Shown in pieces: positions 19,054 through 28,535 of a DNA stretch of 64,000 nucleotides (position 1 is its first letter; each line of letters opens with the position of its first letter). The stretch spans positions 54,252 to 118,251 of the forward strand of contig NZ_NHYL01000005.1 in assembly GCF_003288905.1 (NCBI RefSeq). The letters are read 5' to 3'. Source of the stretch: Helicobacter sp. 11-8110 (GTDB taxonomy: Bacteria > Campylobacterota > Campylobacteria > Campylobacterales > Helicobacteraceae). The position numbers and the translations under genes are program-made. The notes under the pieces were generated by a model. It made no database searches. It was given only the letters and a program-made list of their open reading frames with translations, and had not been told where the DNA came from.

Positions 19054-21240
19054 TTATTTAGAGATTTTTTCCAAAGTAGCGTTGAAAGTTGCACTTGGGC
19101 GCATAATCGCATTGCATTTTGCATCATCAAATTTATAATAACCACCTAAATCTACTTTTACACCTTGAGCTTCTAGATATTCTTGGTGAATCTTACTTTC
19201 ATTAGCATTGAATTCTTCGGCTATTCCTTTAAAGAAGTCTTGTAGATTTGTATCTTTATTTTGATTGGCTAGTGCATTTGCAAAATACATTGCCAAATAA
19301 AAATGACTAGTGCGGTTGTCATCTTCTTTGACTTTTCTCGATGGAGCTTTGTTGTTATCAAGCCATTTGGCGATTGCTTCATCAAGGCAGTTTGCTAGAA
19401 TTTGAGCTTTAGCATTGTTAGTTTTTTGAGCAAAAAATTCTAGGCTTGCTTGCAAGGCTAAGAATTCTCCCAAGCTATCCCAACGCAAGTGATTCTCTTC
19501 AATAAGTTGTTCTACTTGTTTTGGAGCACTTCCTCCTGCTCCTGTCTCAAACATAGCTCCACCATTTAGCATTGGCACTACAGAGAGCATTTTCGCACTT
19601 GTTCCAAGCTCTAAAATAGGGAATAAATCTGTCAAATAATCTCGCAATACATTACCTGTAATTGAAATGCAGTCTTTTCCTGCGCGAATGAGTTTAAGTG
19701 ATTCTAAACAAGCTTCTTTAGGAGCTAAAATCGCGATTTCTTTACCTTTTTCTTGCAATCTTTGTTTGACTAAGTCAATCATAATTTTGTTGCTAGGGCG
19801 TTTTTCATCAAGCCAAAAGATTGCAGTATTTCCAGTGATATCTGCTCTTTGGATTCCTAAATCAATCCAATTTGAAACGGCATCGTATTTAGCTTGATTA
19901 GCTCTATAAATATCACCTTTTTGCACTTTGTGTTCTAGGAGTGTGTTGCCATTTTCATCGGCAATTCTAAAGACACCATCTTCTTTTGCAACGAAAGTTT
20001 TGTCGTGAGAACCATATTCTTGAGCTTTTTTTGCCATTAAACCTACATTAGAAACACTTCCTAGAGTTTTTGGGTCAAGTGTGCCATTTTGGTGCAGATC
20101 TTCAATTACAGCTTCATAAATAGTTGCATAAGTTTTATCAGGAATTAGCGCATTAGTATCGCGTTCTTTGCCTTCTTTATCCCAAAGTTTTGCGCCATTT
20201 TTTAGCATTGCAGGCATAGAAGCATCTACAATCACATCGCTAGGAACATGTAGATTTGTTATCCCTTTGTCAGAATTAACCATAGAAAGTGGAGCATTTT
20301 TGGCAAGAATCTCATTGTATTTAGCAAGTATTTCTGCCTTTTTACTAGAATTTTCTATTTTGCTTAGAAGTTCTGAAATACCATTATTTGGGTTGATTCC
20401 AAGTGCTTCAAATTCCTCTTTAAAACTTTCAAACAATTCTTTAAAATATGCTTTGAGAGCATAGCCAAAGATAATAGGATCGCTTACTTTCATCATAGTG
20501 GCTTTTAAGTGCAAAGAAAGCAATAAATTTTTGTTTTTGCAGACTTCTATTTGTTCTTCATAAAATTTACTCAAATCTGCTACACTCATAAAGGTTGCAT
20601 CTAGAATCTCATTTTTTTCTAGTTTTAAATTATCTTTTAAGATTTCAGTTCCTTTGCTTCCTGTGAATTCAATTTTTGCAGTAGTAGGGGCTTGGATTAG
20701 AATGGCTTTTTCATTATCAAAAAAGTCTCCTTTTTGCATATAAGAAACGCAACTTTTAGAATCTTTATTAAAAGGCACCACTTTGTAAGGATTTTTTTTG
20801 GCATATTCTTTAACAGCCTTGGTGCTTCTTCTATCAGAGTTTCCTTGGCGTAAAACTGGATTTACAGCACTTCCTAATACCTTTTGATATTTTTCTTTGA
20901 TAGTTTTTTCTGCATCATTTTTTGGATCATCAGGGAAGTTTGGAATCTTAAATCCTTTTTGTTGCAATTCGGCAATAGCAGCTTTTAGCTGTGGAATGGA
21001 AGCAGAAATATTAGGCGTTTTGATGAGATTTGCATCAGGTTTTTCTACAAGATTGCCAAGTAAAGCTAGTTCATCTTTATAGCCATTTTCTGGAAATTGA
21101 GCTAGAATTCTAGCAGCCAGTGAAATATCAGAAGTTTCAACTTCAATTCCTGCCTTTTTTAAAAAGGCTTTAACGATTGGTAAAAAAGAATAAGTCGCTA
21201 ATGCTGGGGATTCATCTGTAAGAGTGTAGGTAATTTTCAT
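19054..21240 (-). CDS. icd: Isocitrate dehydrogenase (NADP), monomeric type
   Basis: The enzyme oxidises isocitrate to 2-oxoglutarate with NADP in the TCA cycle. The 728-residue protein begins '[17 protein letters not shown]' and contains '[12 protein letters not shown]' and 'YMQKGDFF', typical of the monomeric (Azotobacter-type, about 740-residue) IDH. It is not the 45-kDa dimeric enzyme of H. pylori. The final stretch '[14 protein letters not shown]' is also family-typical. The start ATG (21240) has AAGGACA upstream. A -10 (TATACT) lies 30 bases before, and the gene is monocistronic. Confidence 0.97.
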   Translation of the reverse strand: MKITYTLTDESPALATYSFLPIVKAFLKKAGIEVETSDISLAARILAQFPENGYKDELALLGNLVEKPDANLIKTPNISASIPQLKAAIAELQQKGFKIPNFPDDPKNDAEKTIKEKYQKVLGSAVNPVLRQGNSDRRSTKAVKEYAKKNPYKVVPFNKDSKSCVSYMQKGDFFDNEKAILIQAPTTAKIEFTGSKGTEILKDNLKLEKNEILDATFMSVADLSKFYEEQIEVCKNKNLLLSLHLKATMMKVSDPIIFGYALKAYFKELFESFKEEFEALGINPNNGISELLSKIENSSKKAEILAKYNEILAKNAPLSMVNSDKGITNLHVPSDVIVDASMPAMLKNGAKLWDKEGKERDTNALIPDKTYATIYEAVIEDLHQNGTLDPKTLGSVSNVGLMAKKAQEYGSHDKTFVAKEDGVFRIADENGNTLLEHKVQKGDIYRANQAKYDAVSNWIDLGIQRADITGNTAIFWLDEKRPSNKIMIDLVKQRLQEKGKEIAILAPKEACLESLKLIRAGKDCISITGNVLRDYLTDLFPILELGTSAKMLSVVPMLNGGAMFETGAGGSAPKQVEQLIEENHLRWDSLGEFLALQASLEFFAQKTNNAKAQILANCLDEAIAKWLDNNKAPSRKVKEDDNRTSHFYLAMYFANALANQNKDTNLQDFFKGIAEEFNANESKIHQEYLEAQGVKVDLGGYYKFDDAKCNAIMRPSATFNATLEKISK

Positions 21241-21270
21241 AAATGTCCTTTGCTAGAAATAATTTATTAG

Positions 21271-21276
21271 AGTATA
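21271..21276 (-). promoter_or_regulatory. Extended -10 element of icd
   Basis: The minus strand reads TGCTATACT, an extended -10 ending about 30 bases before the icd ATG. The 171-base gap to dnaB shows no other gene. Confidence 0.55.
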
Positions 21277-21411
21277 GCAAAGAATTGCACATATTAAAAT
21301 AATTTTAGGTAAGAATCTTTTTACTTTTTTATAGGCGTGAAATTCTGTGATACTTTTTGTCTCTAAAATCTCTACAAAAGACTTTTTATAAAGAATTTAC
21401 AAGGGCAAATC

Positions 21412-22857
21412 CTAAATGATAGGGGCTTCTATTTGATTATTTTCTGGTGGTGTGAAATGCGTTTGTGTAGTTTGTGCGGTGGATTCATAGATGATTTCTA
21501 AGGCATTGCTTGAATCAGCAGAATCAACAAATCGTGTGCAATGTTTGTGAAAAGTAAGCTTAACAACACCTGTTGGTCCATTTCTTTGTTTTCCGATAAT
21601 AATCTCTGCTTCCTCTTCGTTTTTAGGCACAAATGTAGATTTATAATCCTTACCTTCTTTTCTAGCTGCTTCTTCTTTTTCTTTTTCATCTTTTTGTTTA
21701 TATACAGCATCACGATAAACAAACAAAATAATATCCGCATCTTGTTCAATAGATCCAGATTCACGCAAATCCGAAAGCATAGGGCGCCTATCACTTCGGG
21801 ATTCTAAACTTCTATTAAGTTGAGAGAGTGCGATGATTGGAATTTCTAATTCTCTTGCAATCATTTTTAATCCCCTGCTTATCTCGCTTACTTCTTGGTG
21901 GCGATCTTTTTTGCCATCAGCACTACTCATTAGTTGCAAATAGTCAATTACAGCTAGTCCAATTTCGGGGTGCTTTGATTTTATTTTTCGCATTTTAGTG
22001 CGGAATTGATGGATAGTTAGGATACTATTATCATCAATAAAAAGTGGCGCATTTGCCATAATATCGGCTGCATGAGAGAGTTGTTCCCATTCTTCATCTT
22101 GTAAATTTCCTACGCGCAAATGTTGTAAGGCAATAGAAGTTTTAGCCGAAAGCATTCTTAGCATTAGTTGTTCAGCGGGCATTTCAAGACTAAAAAACGC
22201 AACTCCTCTGCCTGTATCGAGAGCTTTTTGTGCCATATTCAAAACAAGTGTGGTTTTACCCATTGCAGGACGTGCTGCGACAATAATCAAATCTCCTTTT
22301 CCAAAACCAGTGGTTTTTTCATTAAGCGAATGAAAGCCTGTATCTACACCAATAAGCACAGAATTTCCGCGTTTTTTTATTTCTTCAATGTAATGCAAAG
22401 TAGCGGTTGTTACTTCTCTAGAATCGCGAAATTCCTTATTTTCGTGAATATTGGTGATTTTATAAAGTTCGCTTTGAAGGTAATCTATAATATCTTTTGC
22501 GGGATTATCCGAATCATTACTAGCCTCATTGATTTTCATAGCCAAAGAGTGTAGCTTTCTTCTTGTAGAATCTTCTTTAATTTCTTGTGTATAGGCATGA
22601 ATATCACTAATAGGGCTTGTGCTTAGAATATTTAGGATTTCTTCTTGGTCTATGGGGCGTGATTTTGTGGATTTTTTGAGAATAAACTCTTCATCAAGAG
22701 GCATATCAAGTCGCCTAAGTTCTAGCATGGCAGCAAAAATATTTTGATTAGGTGCGTATGAAAAATCTTCGGGTGCAAGTGTCTCAGAGACAAAATCTAG
22801 CTGTTCTGGATCAAAGAAAATAGAGCTTAAAACAGCGCGTTCAATTTGAATTTCCAT
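21412..22857 (-). CDS. dnaB: Replicative DNA helicase DnaB
   Basis: DnaB is the hexameric 5'-3' helicase of the replication fork. The 481-residue protein has the N-terminal primase-binding domain (about 1-110) and the RecA-like motor with Walker A 'ARPAMGKTTLVLNMA' (about 195-210), 'AFFSLEMPAEQL' and Walker B 'LAVIDYLQLM'. 'SQLNRSLESRSDRRPMLSDL' and 'HCTRF' complete the family features. The start ATG at 22857 overlaps the end of the upstream membrane-protein gene by 17 bases. Length is normal. Confidence 0.98.
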   Translation of the reverse strand: MEIQIERAVLSSIFFDPEQLDFVSETLAPEDFSYAPNQNIFAAMLELRRLDMPLDEEFILKKSTKSRPIDQEEILNILSTSPISDIHAYTQEIKEDSTRRKLHSLAMKINEASNDSDNPAKDIIDYLQSELYKITNIHENKEFRDSREVTTATLHYIEEIKKRGNSVLIGVDTGFHSLNEKTTGFGKGDLIIVAARPAMGKTTLVLNMAQKALDTGRGVAFFSLEMPAEQLMLRMLSAKTSIALQHLRVGNLQDEEWEQLSHAADIMANAPLFIDDNSILTIHQFRTKMRKIKSKHPEIGLAVIDYLQLMSSADGKKDRHQEVSEISRGLKMIARELEIPIIALSQLNRSLESRSDRRPMLSDLRESGSIEQDADIILFVYRDAVYKQKDEKEKEEAARKEGKDYKSTFVPKNEEEAEIIIGKQRNGPTGVVKLTFHKHCTRFVDSADSSNALEIIYESTAQTTQTHFTPPENNQIEAPII

Positions 22858-23587
22858 TTTTTAAATCCCCCTTGATATGAAAAAATAAATGTGTAAGAGC
22901 CACAGAAGAAAAAAGAGGCACAAAAAAGCCAACAAAAGGAATAAGGCTTAAAAGGAACAGAGGTATTATTAAGCTTCTTATGGCATTTTTATGAGTTTGT
23001 TTAGTAGGAGCAAATTCTTGTTGGCTAAAAATATTTTCACCAACATCTTGGACTTGTCTTTTGGAAAATAGCCAATAATTTAAAAGTGTGATTCCAATAA
23101 TCCAAATGGGGGGAATAAAATAAAAAGGAAGCAAACATAAAAAAAGCATTGCATAAATCACATAGGGGATAATTAAAAGTAAAAGAGAAACAAAAAAGTT
23201 TGTATCAGGCTGAATCAAAATAGAAGAATAATGTTGCTTGTGAATGAATTTAACAACAAAAGGAGTTAAAAAAGCATTAATTAACATAAGTGTTAAAAAT
23301 TGTGATAACCAAAAAACTATCACTATGATGACAAACAAAAAGGTGTGAGTAAGTATTTCTAGTGGAGCTTGAATCCAAGAAAGCCAAGAAGTTTCAATGG
23401 TTATGTATGGCTGAATTAACTCAAATAAGTTTGCCATCACATTCTTGCTAAAAAAATAAAAAATAGTAATCCAAAAAACTAAAGAAATAATAAATGGAAG
23501 AAGTGCGAGTTTGAGAATAAAAGGCTTAAAAAAATCCTTAATAGCTTTTTGTAAATAATAGGGGGTTTGGGTGATTGATTTTCCCAT
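22841..23587 (-). CDS. EI24/CysZ-family membrane protein
   Basis: A 248-residue integral membrane protein with a basic N-terminus and several long hydrophobic segments (about 25-50, 75-105, 135-175, 210-235). The opening 'LQKAIKDFFKPFILKLAL' and the later 'FLTPFVVKFIH' resemble EI24-domain (CysZ-like) proteins, some of which take up sulfate. Substrate here is unknown. The gene overlaps dnaB by 17 bases, which couples expression but not function. Start ATG 23587; the ribosome site is weak. Confidence 0.7.
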   Translation of the reverse strand: MGKSITQTPYYLQKAIKDFFKPFILKLALLPFIISLVFWITIFYFFSKNVMANLFELIQPYITIETSWLSWIQAPLEILTHTFLFVIIVIVFWLSQFLTLMLINAFLTPFVVKFIHKQHYSSILIQPDTNFFVSLLLLIIPYVIYAMLFLCLLPFYFIPPIWIIGITLLNYWLFSKRQVQDVGENIFSQQEFAPTKQTHKNAIRSLIIPLFLLSLIPFVGFFVPLFSSVALTHLFFHIKGDLKNGNSN

Positions 23588-23638
23588 TTTTGATCCTAGA
23601 AATGTTTTGTGGAGTTATATCATTGTTTTTCTAAGATT

Positions 23639-24370
23639 CTACTTTTTTTGCGCCAAAATATAGAGTGGCTCATAAGTGAGATTATTTTTAAAGCGTTCTT
23701 CATAGGATTTTAGATGAGTTTTTGTGAGTGTAAGGGAGCTAGTATAGACATTCACGCCAGTGTTTTTAAGATGTTTAAAAACTTCCAAAGGATTACTAAA
23801 GTGCAAAGTCTGCAATATGCTAAAACATTCTAAAATCTCCCAGTCTTTTTCTAAGATTTCTTTGTATTTGAAAGTATCAAGGTATTCTAGTCCAGAGCCT
23901 AAAAACTCTCGCATTTCCCATAGATTATTTTTGCCAAAGATTCCTAGAAGCAAAAGAGAGTTTTTGTTTGAAAGTTGGTTAAATTTAGGTAGAAGTTTAA
24001 ATTGATTAGTCCATTGTAAGGCAGCATTAGAAGCAATCAAATCAAAAGTAATATTTTGATAAATATTTTTTATCATTTCTAAATTTTCAATATCAAATTT
24101 TAAGAATTCTATATTTTTGTCTAAAAAGCTTTGAGAGAAGTCTATCAAATCCAATGCTATAAAATTATCATATATTAATTTATTGCTTATTTTTTCTGAA
24201 AAACCACCTCTTCCACAGCCTAATTCTAGGATATTTTGGAAATGAGAGTTTTTTTGATGATGTGTAAGAATCTCTAGTAAAATATCCTGCATTTTATTTT
24301 GGATTGTTGCTGCTTTGCTGTAAGTGTTTTGCGCTTTTAAAAAAGTCTTTTGTAAAGTGGCTTTTAGCAT
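23639..24370 (-). CDS. bioC: Malonyl-ACP O-methyltransferase BioC
   Basis: BioC methylates malonyl-ACP so that the fatty acid machinery can extend it to pimeloyl-ACP methyl ester, the first committed step to biotin. SAM motif I is 'ILELGCGRGGFSEK', and 'SNAALQWTNQF' matches the family's 'xNxAxQWxxD' motif. 'YSKAATIQNKMQ' at the N-terminus is also BioC-like. I chose the ATG at 24370 (MLKATLQK); a TTG four codons earlier is an alternative. It overlaps the end of bioG by 7 bases in a bioF-bioG-bioC run. Confidence 0.88.
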   Translation of the reverse strand: MLKATLQKTFLKAQNTYSKAATIQNKMQDILLEILTHHQKNSHFQNILELGCGRGGFSEKISNKLIYDNFIALDLIDFSQSFLDKNIEFLKFDIENLEMIKNIYQNITFDLIASNAALQWTNQFKLLPKFNQLSNKNSLLLLGIFGKNNLWEMREFLGSGLEYLDTFKYKEILEKDWEILECFSILQTLHFSNPLEVFKHLKNTGVNVYTSSLTLTKTHLKSYEERFKNNLTYEPLYILAQKK

Positions 24371-25008
24371 AGAATTTTCCAATCAAAAAAAGCAAAATGA
24401 GGGGCATTGATTTCTAAAATTTGCTGTTTGTAAGCTTGATGGCTCCAAAAATTTTTTTGTGCTTGTGTGGGAAAAATAAGGTCATTAGACGAAATAATGA
24501 TTCTGTCCCATTTAGAGGAATTTTCTATATGATGTTGATAATCTAAAAAAAATTTTAATTCATCTTTGAGTAGGGATTCTTCTAAAAATAAAAAATCTTT
24601 GGGGGGCGGATAGTGAATGCCAAAAAGATTTTGTTTAAATGATTCTAGGTTAAATTTTTTTTGCGTGAGCACAAAGAGTTTGGGGTGGATTCCATAAGTT
24701 TCATGGATACCATATTCTGTGCCATTTACTGCTGTTTTGGATTTGAAATCAAAAGCAATAGAGTCTCGATTTAAAAACAAATGAGCCACCCAAACTCCCA
24801 TAGAAAATCCAAGCAAATGGAGATTTTTACTTCGTAAAGGAAGTAACAAATTTTCTAGTGCAGAAAAATTTAAATGTTGGTAATGTGAGAGTAAAATCCA
24901 ATCATAATTGCTAGGGATAAAGCTTTGAAAATGACTGAAATGTGATGCAAAACCACCAAATAACAATAGAATATCTTTATTATTATTAATATTATGATAA
25001 ATATTCAT
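24364..25008 (-). CDS. bioG: Pimeloyl-ACP methyl esterase BioG
   Basis: BioG frees pimeloyl-ACP from its methyl ester, ending the BioC-initiated detour; it replaces BioH. This is an alpha/beta hydrolase of about 214 residues: 'ILLLFGGFASHFSHF' (oxyanion region) and nucleophile Ser in 'LLGFSMGVWVAHL' (about residue 69). The catalytic His is probably in 'NAPHFAFFDW' at the C-terminus. The ATG at 25008 is preferred to a TTG two codons earlier. The start overlaps the end of bioF by 17 bases. BioG-type esterases are known in Campylobacterota and some other Gram-negatives. Confidence 0.88.
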   Translation of the reverse strand: MNIYHNINNNKDILLLFGGFASHFSHFQSFIPSNYDWILLSHYQHLNFSALENLLLPLRSKNLHLLGFSMGVWVAHLFLNRDSIAFDFKSKTAVNGTEYGIHETYGIHPKLFVLTQKKFNLESFKQNLFGIHYPPPKDFLFLEESLLKDELKFFLDYQHHIENSSKWDRIIISSNDLIFPTQAQKNFWSHQAYKQQILEINAPHFAFFDWKILC

Positions 25009-26167
25009 AATCAATTTCTTTTAGAGAATCACATAAGGATTCAAGCTGGTGAAATGGAATCTTTTGGGTTAGAGAAAAACGCAAACAAGATCGATTCTGC
25101 GGAATGGTTGGAGGTCTAATGGCAGGTGCAAAAAATCCTTTTTTTTCTAGTTCTTTTTGAAAAAATATTGCTTTTTGATTGTCTTTTAAAACAAGACTTA
25201 AAATATTATATTCTCCTAAAATTTCATAATCAAGATTATTTTGCAAAAGTATTTTAAAATCTTGACTAATGTTAGAAAGCCTTTCTCTTTGTTTTTCTAA
25301 ATTAGGTAAATGCAAAAAGGAAAAATAACTCATTGCAATATTAATAGGTGGTAGTGCTGTTGAGTAAATTAGGCTTCTTGAGAAGTTGATAAAATAATTT
25401 CTGAAATCACTTTGGCATAGCACGCACGCACCCATAGAAGCCATAGCCTTGCCAAAAGTCAAAACAAGAAAATCAATTTCTTTTAAAACAGGATAGCAAA
25501 GCCCTAAACCATTTTGCCCAAAACTCCCTATACTATGAGCCTCATCAATATATAAATAGACATTTTTAAATTGCTTTTTTAGTGCAATAAGAGATTGTAT
25601 TTTTGCAAAATCACCCTCCATACTAAAAAGCCCCTCAGTTAAAATAAAAATAGCTTCAAAATTATTGGCATTTTGCTCTAGCAGTTTTTTTAAATCTTGC
25701 ATATCATTGTGCAAAAAGCGTCTAAAAGCGACTTTTTCAAAGGATTTTAAACCATCAATGTGGCTTGCATGAATACTTCTATCAGCTATAAAAAGGATAT
25801 TTTTAAGTCTGCTAAGTGCGCTAAGAGCACCTATATTTGCGTGATAACCACTATTAAAAAGCAGAGCTTTTTTGTTAAAAAGTGATTCCAAATAAGTCTC
25901 AAAAGCTTCATAAATTTCAAAGTTTCCGCTTAAACTACGAGAAGAAGAGGCGCTAAAAAAGCAATTTTCTCTAAAAAGCTTTGAATCTAAAAATTCTGCG
26001 ATGAAATCTTGATTGCTTGCAAGGTTTAGATAGTCGTTGCTTGCAAGATTTAAAAGCCATTTACCATTTTTTTGGATTTCCAAATCCTTGTGCTTTTGCG
26101 GGAAAAGGGTTCGGAGATTTGAGGATTGTTTTAGTTGATTAAGGATTGTTTGAATGGCATTTGTCAA
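24992..26167 (-). CDS. bioF: 8-amino-7-oxononanoate synthase
   Basis: BioF condenses pimeloyl-ACP with alanine to KAPA (PLP enzyme of the alpha-oxoamine synthase family). The 391-residue protein has 'SGYHANIGALSAL', 'DEAHSIGSFGQNG' (cofactor Asp/His) and the PLP Lys in 'LTFGKAMASMGAC' (about residue 239). 'SSSRSLSGNFEIYEAFE' is also typical. The start is TTG at 26167, 7 bases after GAGGG; no ATG lies in frame nearby. It leads the bioF-bioG-bioC cluster, 12 bases after carA, so it may share the carA transcript. Confidence 0.94.
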   Translation of the reverse strand: MTNAIQTILNQLKQSSNLRTLFPQKHKDLEIQKNGKWLLNLASNDYLNLASNQDFIAEFLDSKLFRENCFFSASSSRSLSGNFEIYEAFETYLESLFNKKALLFNSGYHANIGALSALSRLKNILFIADRSIHASHIDGLKSFEKVAFRRFLHNDMQDLKKLLEQNANNFEAIFILTEGLFSMEGDFAKIQSLIALKKQFKNVYLYIDEAHSIGSFGQNGLGLCYPVLKEIDFLVLTFGKAMASMGACVLCQSDFRNYFINFSRSLIYSTALPPINIAMSYFSFLHLPNLEKQRERLSNISQDFKILLQNNLDYEILGEYNILSLVLKDNQKAIFFQKELEKKGFFAPAIRPPTIPQNRSCLRFSLTQKIPFHQLESLCDSLKEIDYEYLS

Positions 26168-26179
26168 TTTAAAGCCCTC

Positions 26180-27322
26180 TTAGGCTTTAGATTCTTCTAT
26201 TAGTTTTGCAAATTCGCTAAAAAGTGCTGTAGATTCAGAAGGTCCAGGTCCTGCTTCTGGGTGGTGTTGAAGAGAGCAAATAAGCGCAGTTTTGTATCTT
26301 AAGCCTTCAATTGTCCCATCAAAGAGATTGCGATGAGTAACTTCTGCGATTTCTTGAATGGATTCTGGAACAGAATAATTGTGGTTTTGAGCTGTAATTT
26401 CTACTTGATTAGTAAGCAGATTTTTAACAGGGTGATTGCCGCCGTGATGTCCAAACTTTAGCTTGTGTGTAGGATAGCCTTGGGCTAAAGAGAGCAGTTG
26501 ATGCCCTAGGCAAATGGCAAAAATTGGGATTTTTGCTTCAATAAGTTTTTTGATTTGAGTAACTTCTTGATTTAGAACTTGTGGATCCCCTGGTCCATTA
26601 GATAAAAATATCCCATCAAACTCTTTATTGCTGTGGCGTTTGATAAGAGATTCTGCATCAAAGCAGTGTGGAATCACTTCTACGCTAAAACCTGCATTTA
26701 CAAGTTCTCTTAAAATGCTTTTTTTGATTCCAAAGTCAATAGCAAGAATCTTTTTATTAGTTTTTGGTCTTGCAAAATCCATAAGCCCAAAGTCAAATCG
26801 ACCCTCATCGTGTGTATAGTTTTCTTTGGTGCTTACTTCTTTGATATAGTTAATAGCTTCGATTCTTGGGGAAGATTCAAGGATTTTTTTGAGTTCATTT
26901 TTGTCTGAAATTTCTGTGGAAGCCACCATCATCATAGCTCCCTGTTTTCTTATAGTTTGTGTGAGCATTCTTGTATCTAATCCACAAATCCCCATACAAT
27001 CGTGTTGTTGTAAAAATTCACTCAAGCTCTCTGTGGCACGAAAGTTGGAATAAAAGGCATTGTAATTGCGACACAAAATACCCTTGGCAAAGATACTATG
27101 ACTTTCTGTGTCTTTTGGATTTGCCCCAACAATCCCAATTTCTGGCATTGTAAAGCAAATAAACTGCCCTGCATAACTTGGATCAGTTGTAATCTCTTGA
27201 TAACCAGTCATTGAAGTATTAAAAACAAGTTCGCCTGTTGCAGTTTTGTTTGCTCCAAAGCTTTTTGCTTCAAAAAACATTCCATTTTCTAAATAAACCC
27301 AAGCATTTTTTAAAGTTTGCAT
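26180..27322 (-). CDS. carA: Carbamoyl-phosphate synthase small subunit
   Basis: CarA is the glutamine amidotransferase subunit feeding ammonia to CarB for arginine and pyrimidine synthesis. The 380-residue protein has the N-terminal CPSase domain ('FNTSMTGYQEITTDPSYAGQ') and the class I GATase domain: 'LSNGPGDP', nucleophile Cys in 'AICLGHQLLSLA' and 'HHPEAGPGP' with the catalytic His-Glu. The start overlaps the stop of the DUF507 gene (TAATG). carB is not in the window. Confidence 0.97.
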   Translation of the reverse strand: MQTLKNAWVYLENGMFFEAKSFGANKTATGELVFNTSMTGYQEITTDPSYAGQFICFTMPEIGIVGANPKDTESHSIFAKGILCRNYNAFYSNFRATESLSEFLQQHDCMGICGLDTRMLTQTIRKQGAMMMVASTEISDKNELKKILESSPRIEAINYIKEVSTKENYTHDEGRFDFGLMDFARPKTNKKILAIDFGIKKSILRELVNAGFSVEVIPHCFDAESLIKRHSNKEFDGIFLSNGPGDPQVLNQEVTQIKKLIEAKIPIFAICLGHQLLSLAQGYPTHKLKFGHHGGNHPVKNLLTNQVEITAQNHNYSVPESIQEIAEVTHRNLFDGTIEGLRYKTALICSLQHHPEAGPGPSESTALFSEFAKLIEESKA

Positions 27323-27873
27323 TATAGGAATCCTTTCTTTTTAAGCTCTTCTTGATAGAGTCTATCAAAAATCAAATCATATTCTTCAGAGCCAAAAACA
27401 ATTTTGCGTTTATAGTTGCTAATTTTTTCATTAACAATATTTTCTATTTCATTGTAGATTTTAACATAACCATCAATGGCTTTGAAAATGACATTTTTTA
27501 CGCGTGTTTCAGAGGTAGAATATTCAATCAAATCTTCTTCGTAAAGTTCATCAAGTATTTTGTGTGCAAGGTGATTATAACGATCTTCCCAATTTAAAAT
27601 AAAGCCTTCATTTTCAGCAAGCTTATGTTTGATTTTCCAAAAAAGCTGGTGTTCATCTGCTTGCATAAATTCAATTTCATCAAGATTTTCTTCCAAGATT
27701 TCTCTTGCTTTTTCTTCGATTTTTATTTCTTCTTTAATGTCTGCTTCAATGAAGTTTTGTGCTATTTTGCTAATACCTTCTATTCCATGCAAAAGACTAA
27801 CAAATCCGCAGGTTGATAAATCAAGTGCTATTTTATTTCCAATATAAGGTGCGTGTGGGAGTCTAAGCTTCAT
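27322..27873 (-). CDS. DUF507 family protein
   Basis: A 183-residue acidic, helical, soluble protein: 'RLPHAPYIGNKIALDL' at the start, 'LAHKILDELYEEDLIEYS' in the middle and 'FGSEEYDLIFDRLYQEEL' at the end. These are characteristic of DUF507, a family of unknown function found in Campylobacterota and a few other phyla, usually beside carA. It is coupled to carA by a TAATG overlap, which suggests coregulation. Start ATG 27873 with AAGG upstream. Confidence 0.8.
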   Translation of the reverse strand: MKLRLPHAPYIGNKIALDLSTCGFVSLLHGIEGISKIAQNFIEADIKEEIKIEEKAREILEENLDEIEFMQADEHQLFWKIKHKLAENEGFILNWEDRYNHLAHKILDELYEEDLIEYSTSETRVKNVIFKAIDGYVKIYNEIENIVNEKISNYKRKIVFGSEEYDLIFDRLYQEELKKKGFL

Positions 27874-27926
27874 TATATAACCTTAAATAATTTTTCTATA
27901 ATTTTAGCGTTTTATCTCTTAAAATA

Positions 27927-28535
27927 TTACTTTAAGTTTAGGATTCCATTTTTTTTGAGCGAATCTTTGAGGTTTTGGGCTTTGGTTTGGAAATCATTGG
28001 TGTAGGTGGGAAAATGAGCGATTTTAATTGAGCTATAATTTTGAATAAAGCTGTCCATTTGGGGATTTTGTTCTCCAGAGATAATAAGTCCTAGAATTTC
28101 AATATTTCTTTGCCTTAAGGCGTCAATGCTAAGTAAAATGTGATTGATTCCGCCTAGATAATAGCTTCCTACTAAAAGTGTTGAAAAACGATATTTTTGG
28201 AGAAAATCAATCATACACACACAAGAATCCAAAGGTGTAAAAAGCCCACCAGCACTTTCAATCAAAAGGTGATTAGAAAGAGGTAAGGGGATTTCTAACC
28301 CATTGTATTGTATGTTTTCTTTTTGCATTGCAATATGTGGGCTTGCAGGGGTTTGAAGGAGAATGCCTTGTGGGTGGATTTTGGTGTGAGGGCTTAGAGC
28401 TTGAATCTTTTGGCTATCTGTTGGGATTCCAGCTTGGACTAATTTAAAATATTCAAACCCAAAAGCATAGCACAGCGCTGCACTTACAGAAGTTTTACCT
28501 ACATCAGTGTGGCTACCACAAATAAAAAGTTGCAT
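27927..28535 (-). CDS. bioD: Dethiobiotin synthetase
   Basis: BioD closes the ureido ring of dethiobiotin with ATP and CO2. The protein of about 202 residues has the modified P-loop 'GSHTDVGKTSVSAAL' (residues 7-21), the substrate-loop 'IESAGGLFTPLD' and a Mg-binding Asp/Glu set. The chosen ATG (28535) overlaps the sdaA stop (TAATG); a GTG two codons earlier is possible. Separation from bioA and bioFGC shows the pathway is scattered. bioB is not in the window. Confidence 0.93.
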   Translation of the reverse strand: MQLFICGSHTDVGKTSVSAALCYAFGFEYFKLVQAGIPTDSQKIQALSPHTKIHPQGILLQTPASPHIAMQKENIQYNGLEIPLPLSNHLLIESAGGLFTPLDSCVCMIDFLQKYRFSTLLVGSYYLGGINHILLSIDALRQRNIEILGLIISGEQNPQMDSFIQNYSSIKIAHFPTYTNDFQTKAQNLKDSLKKNGILNLK

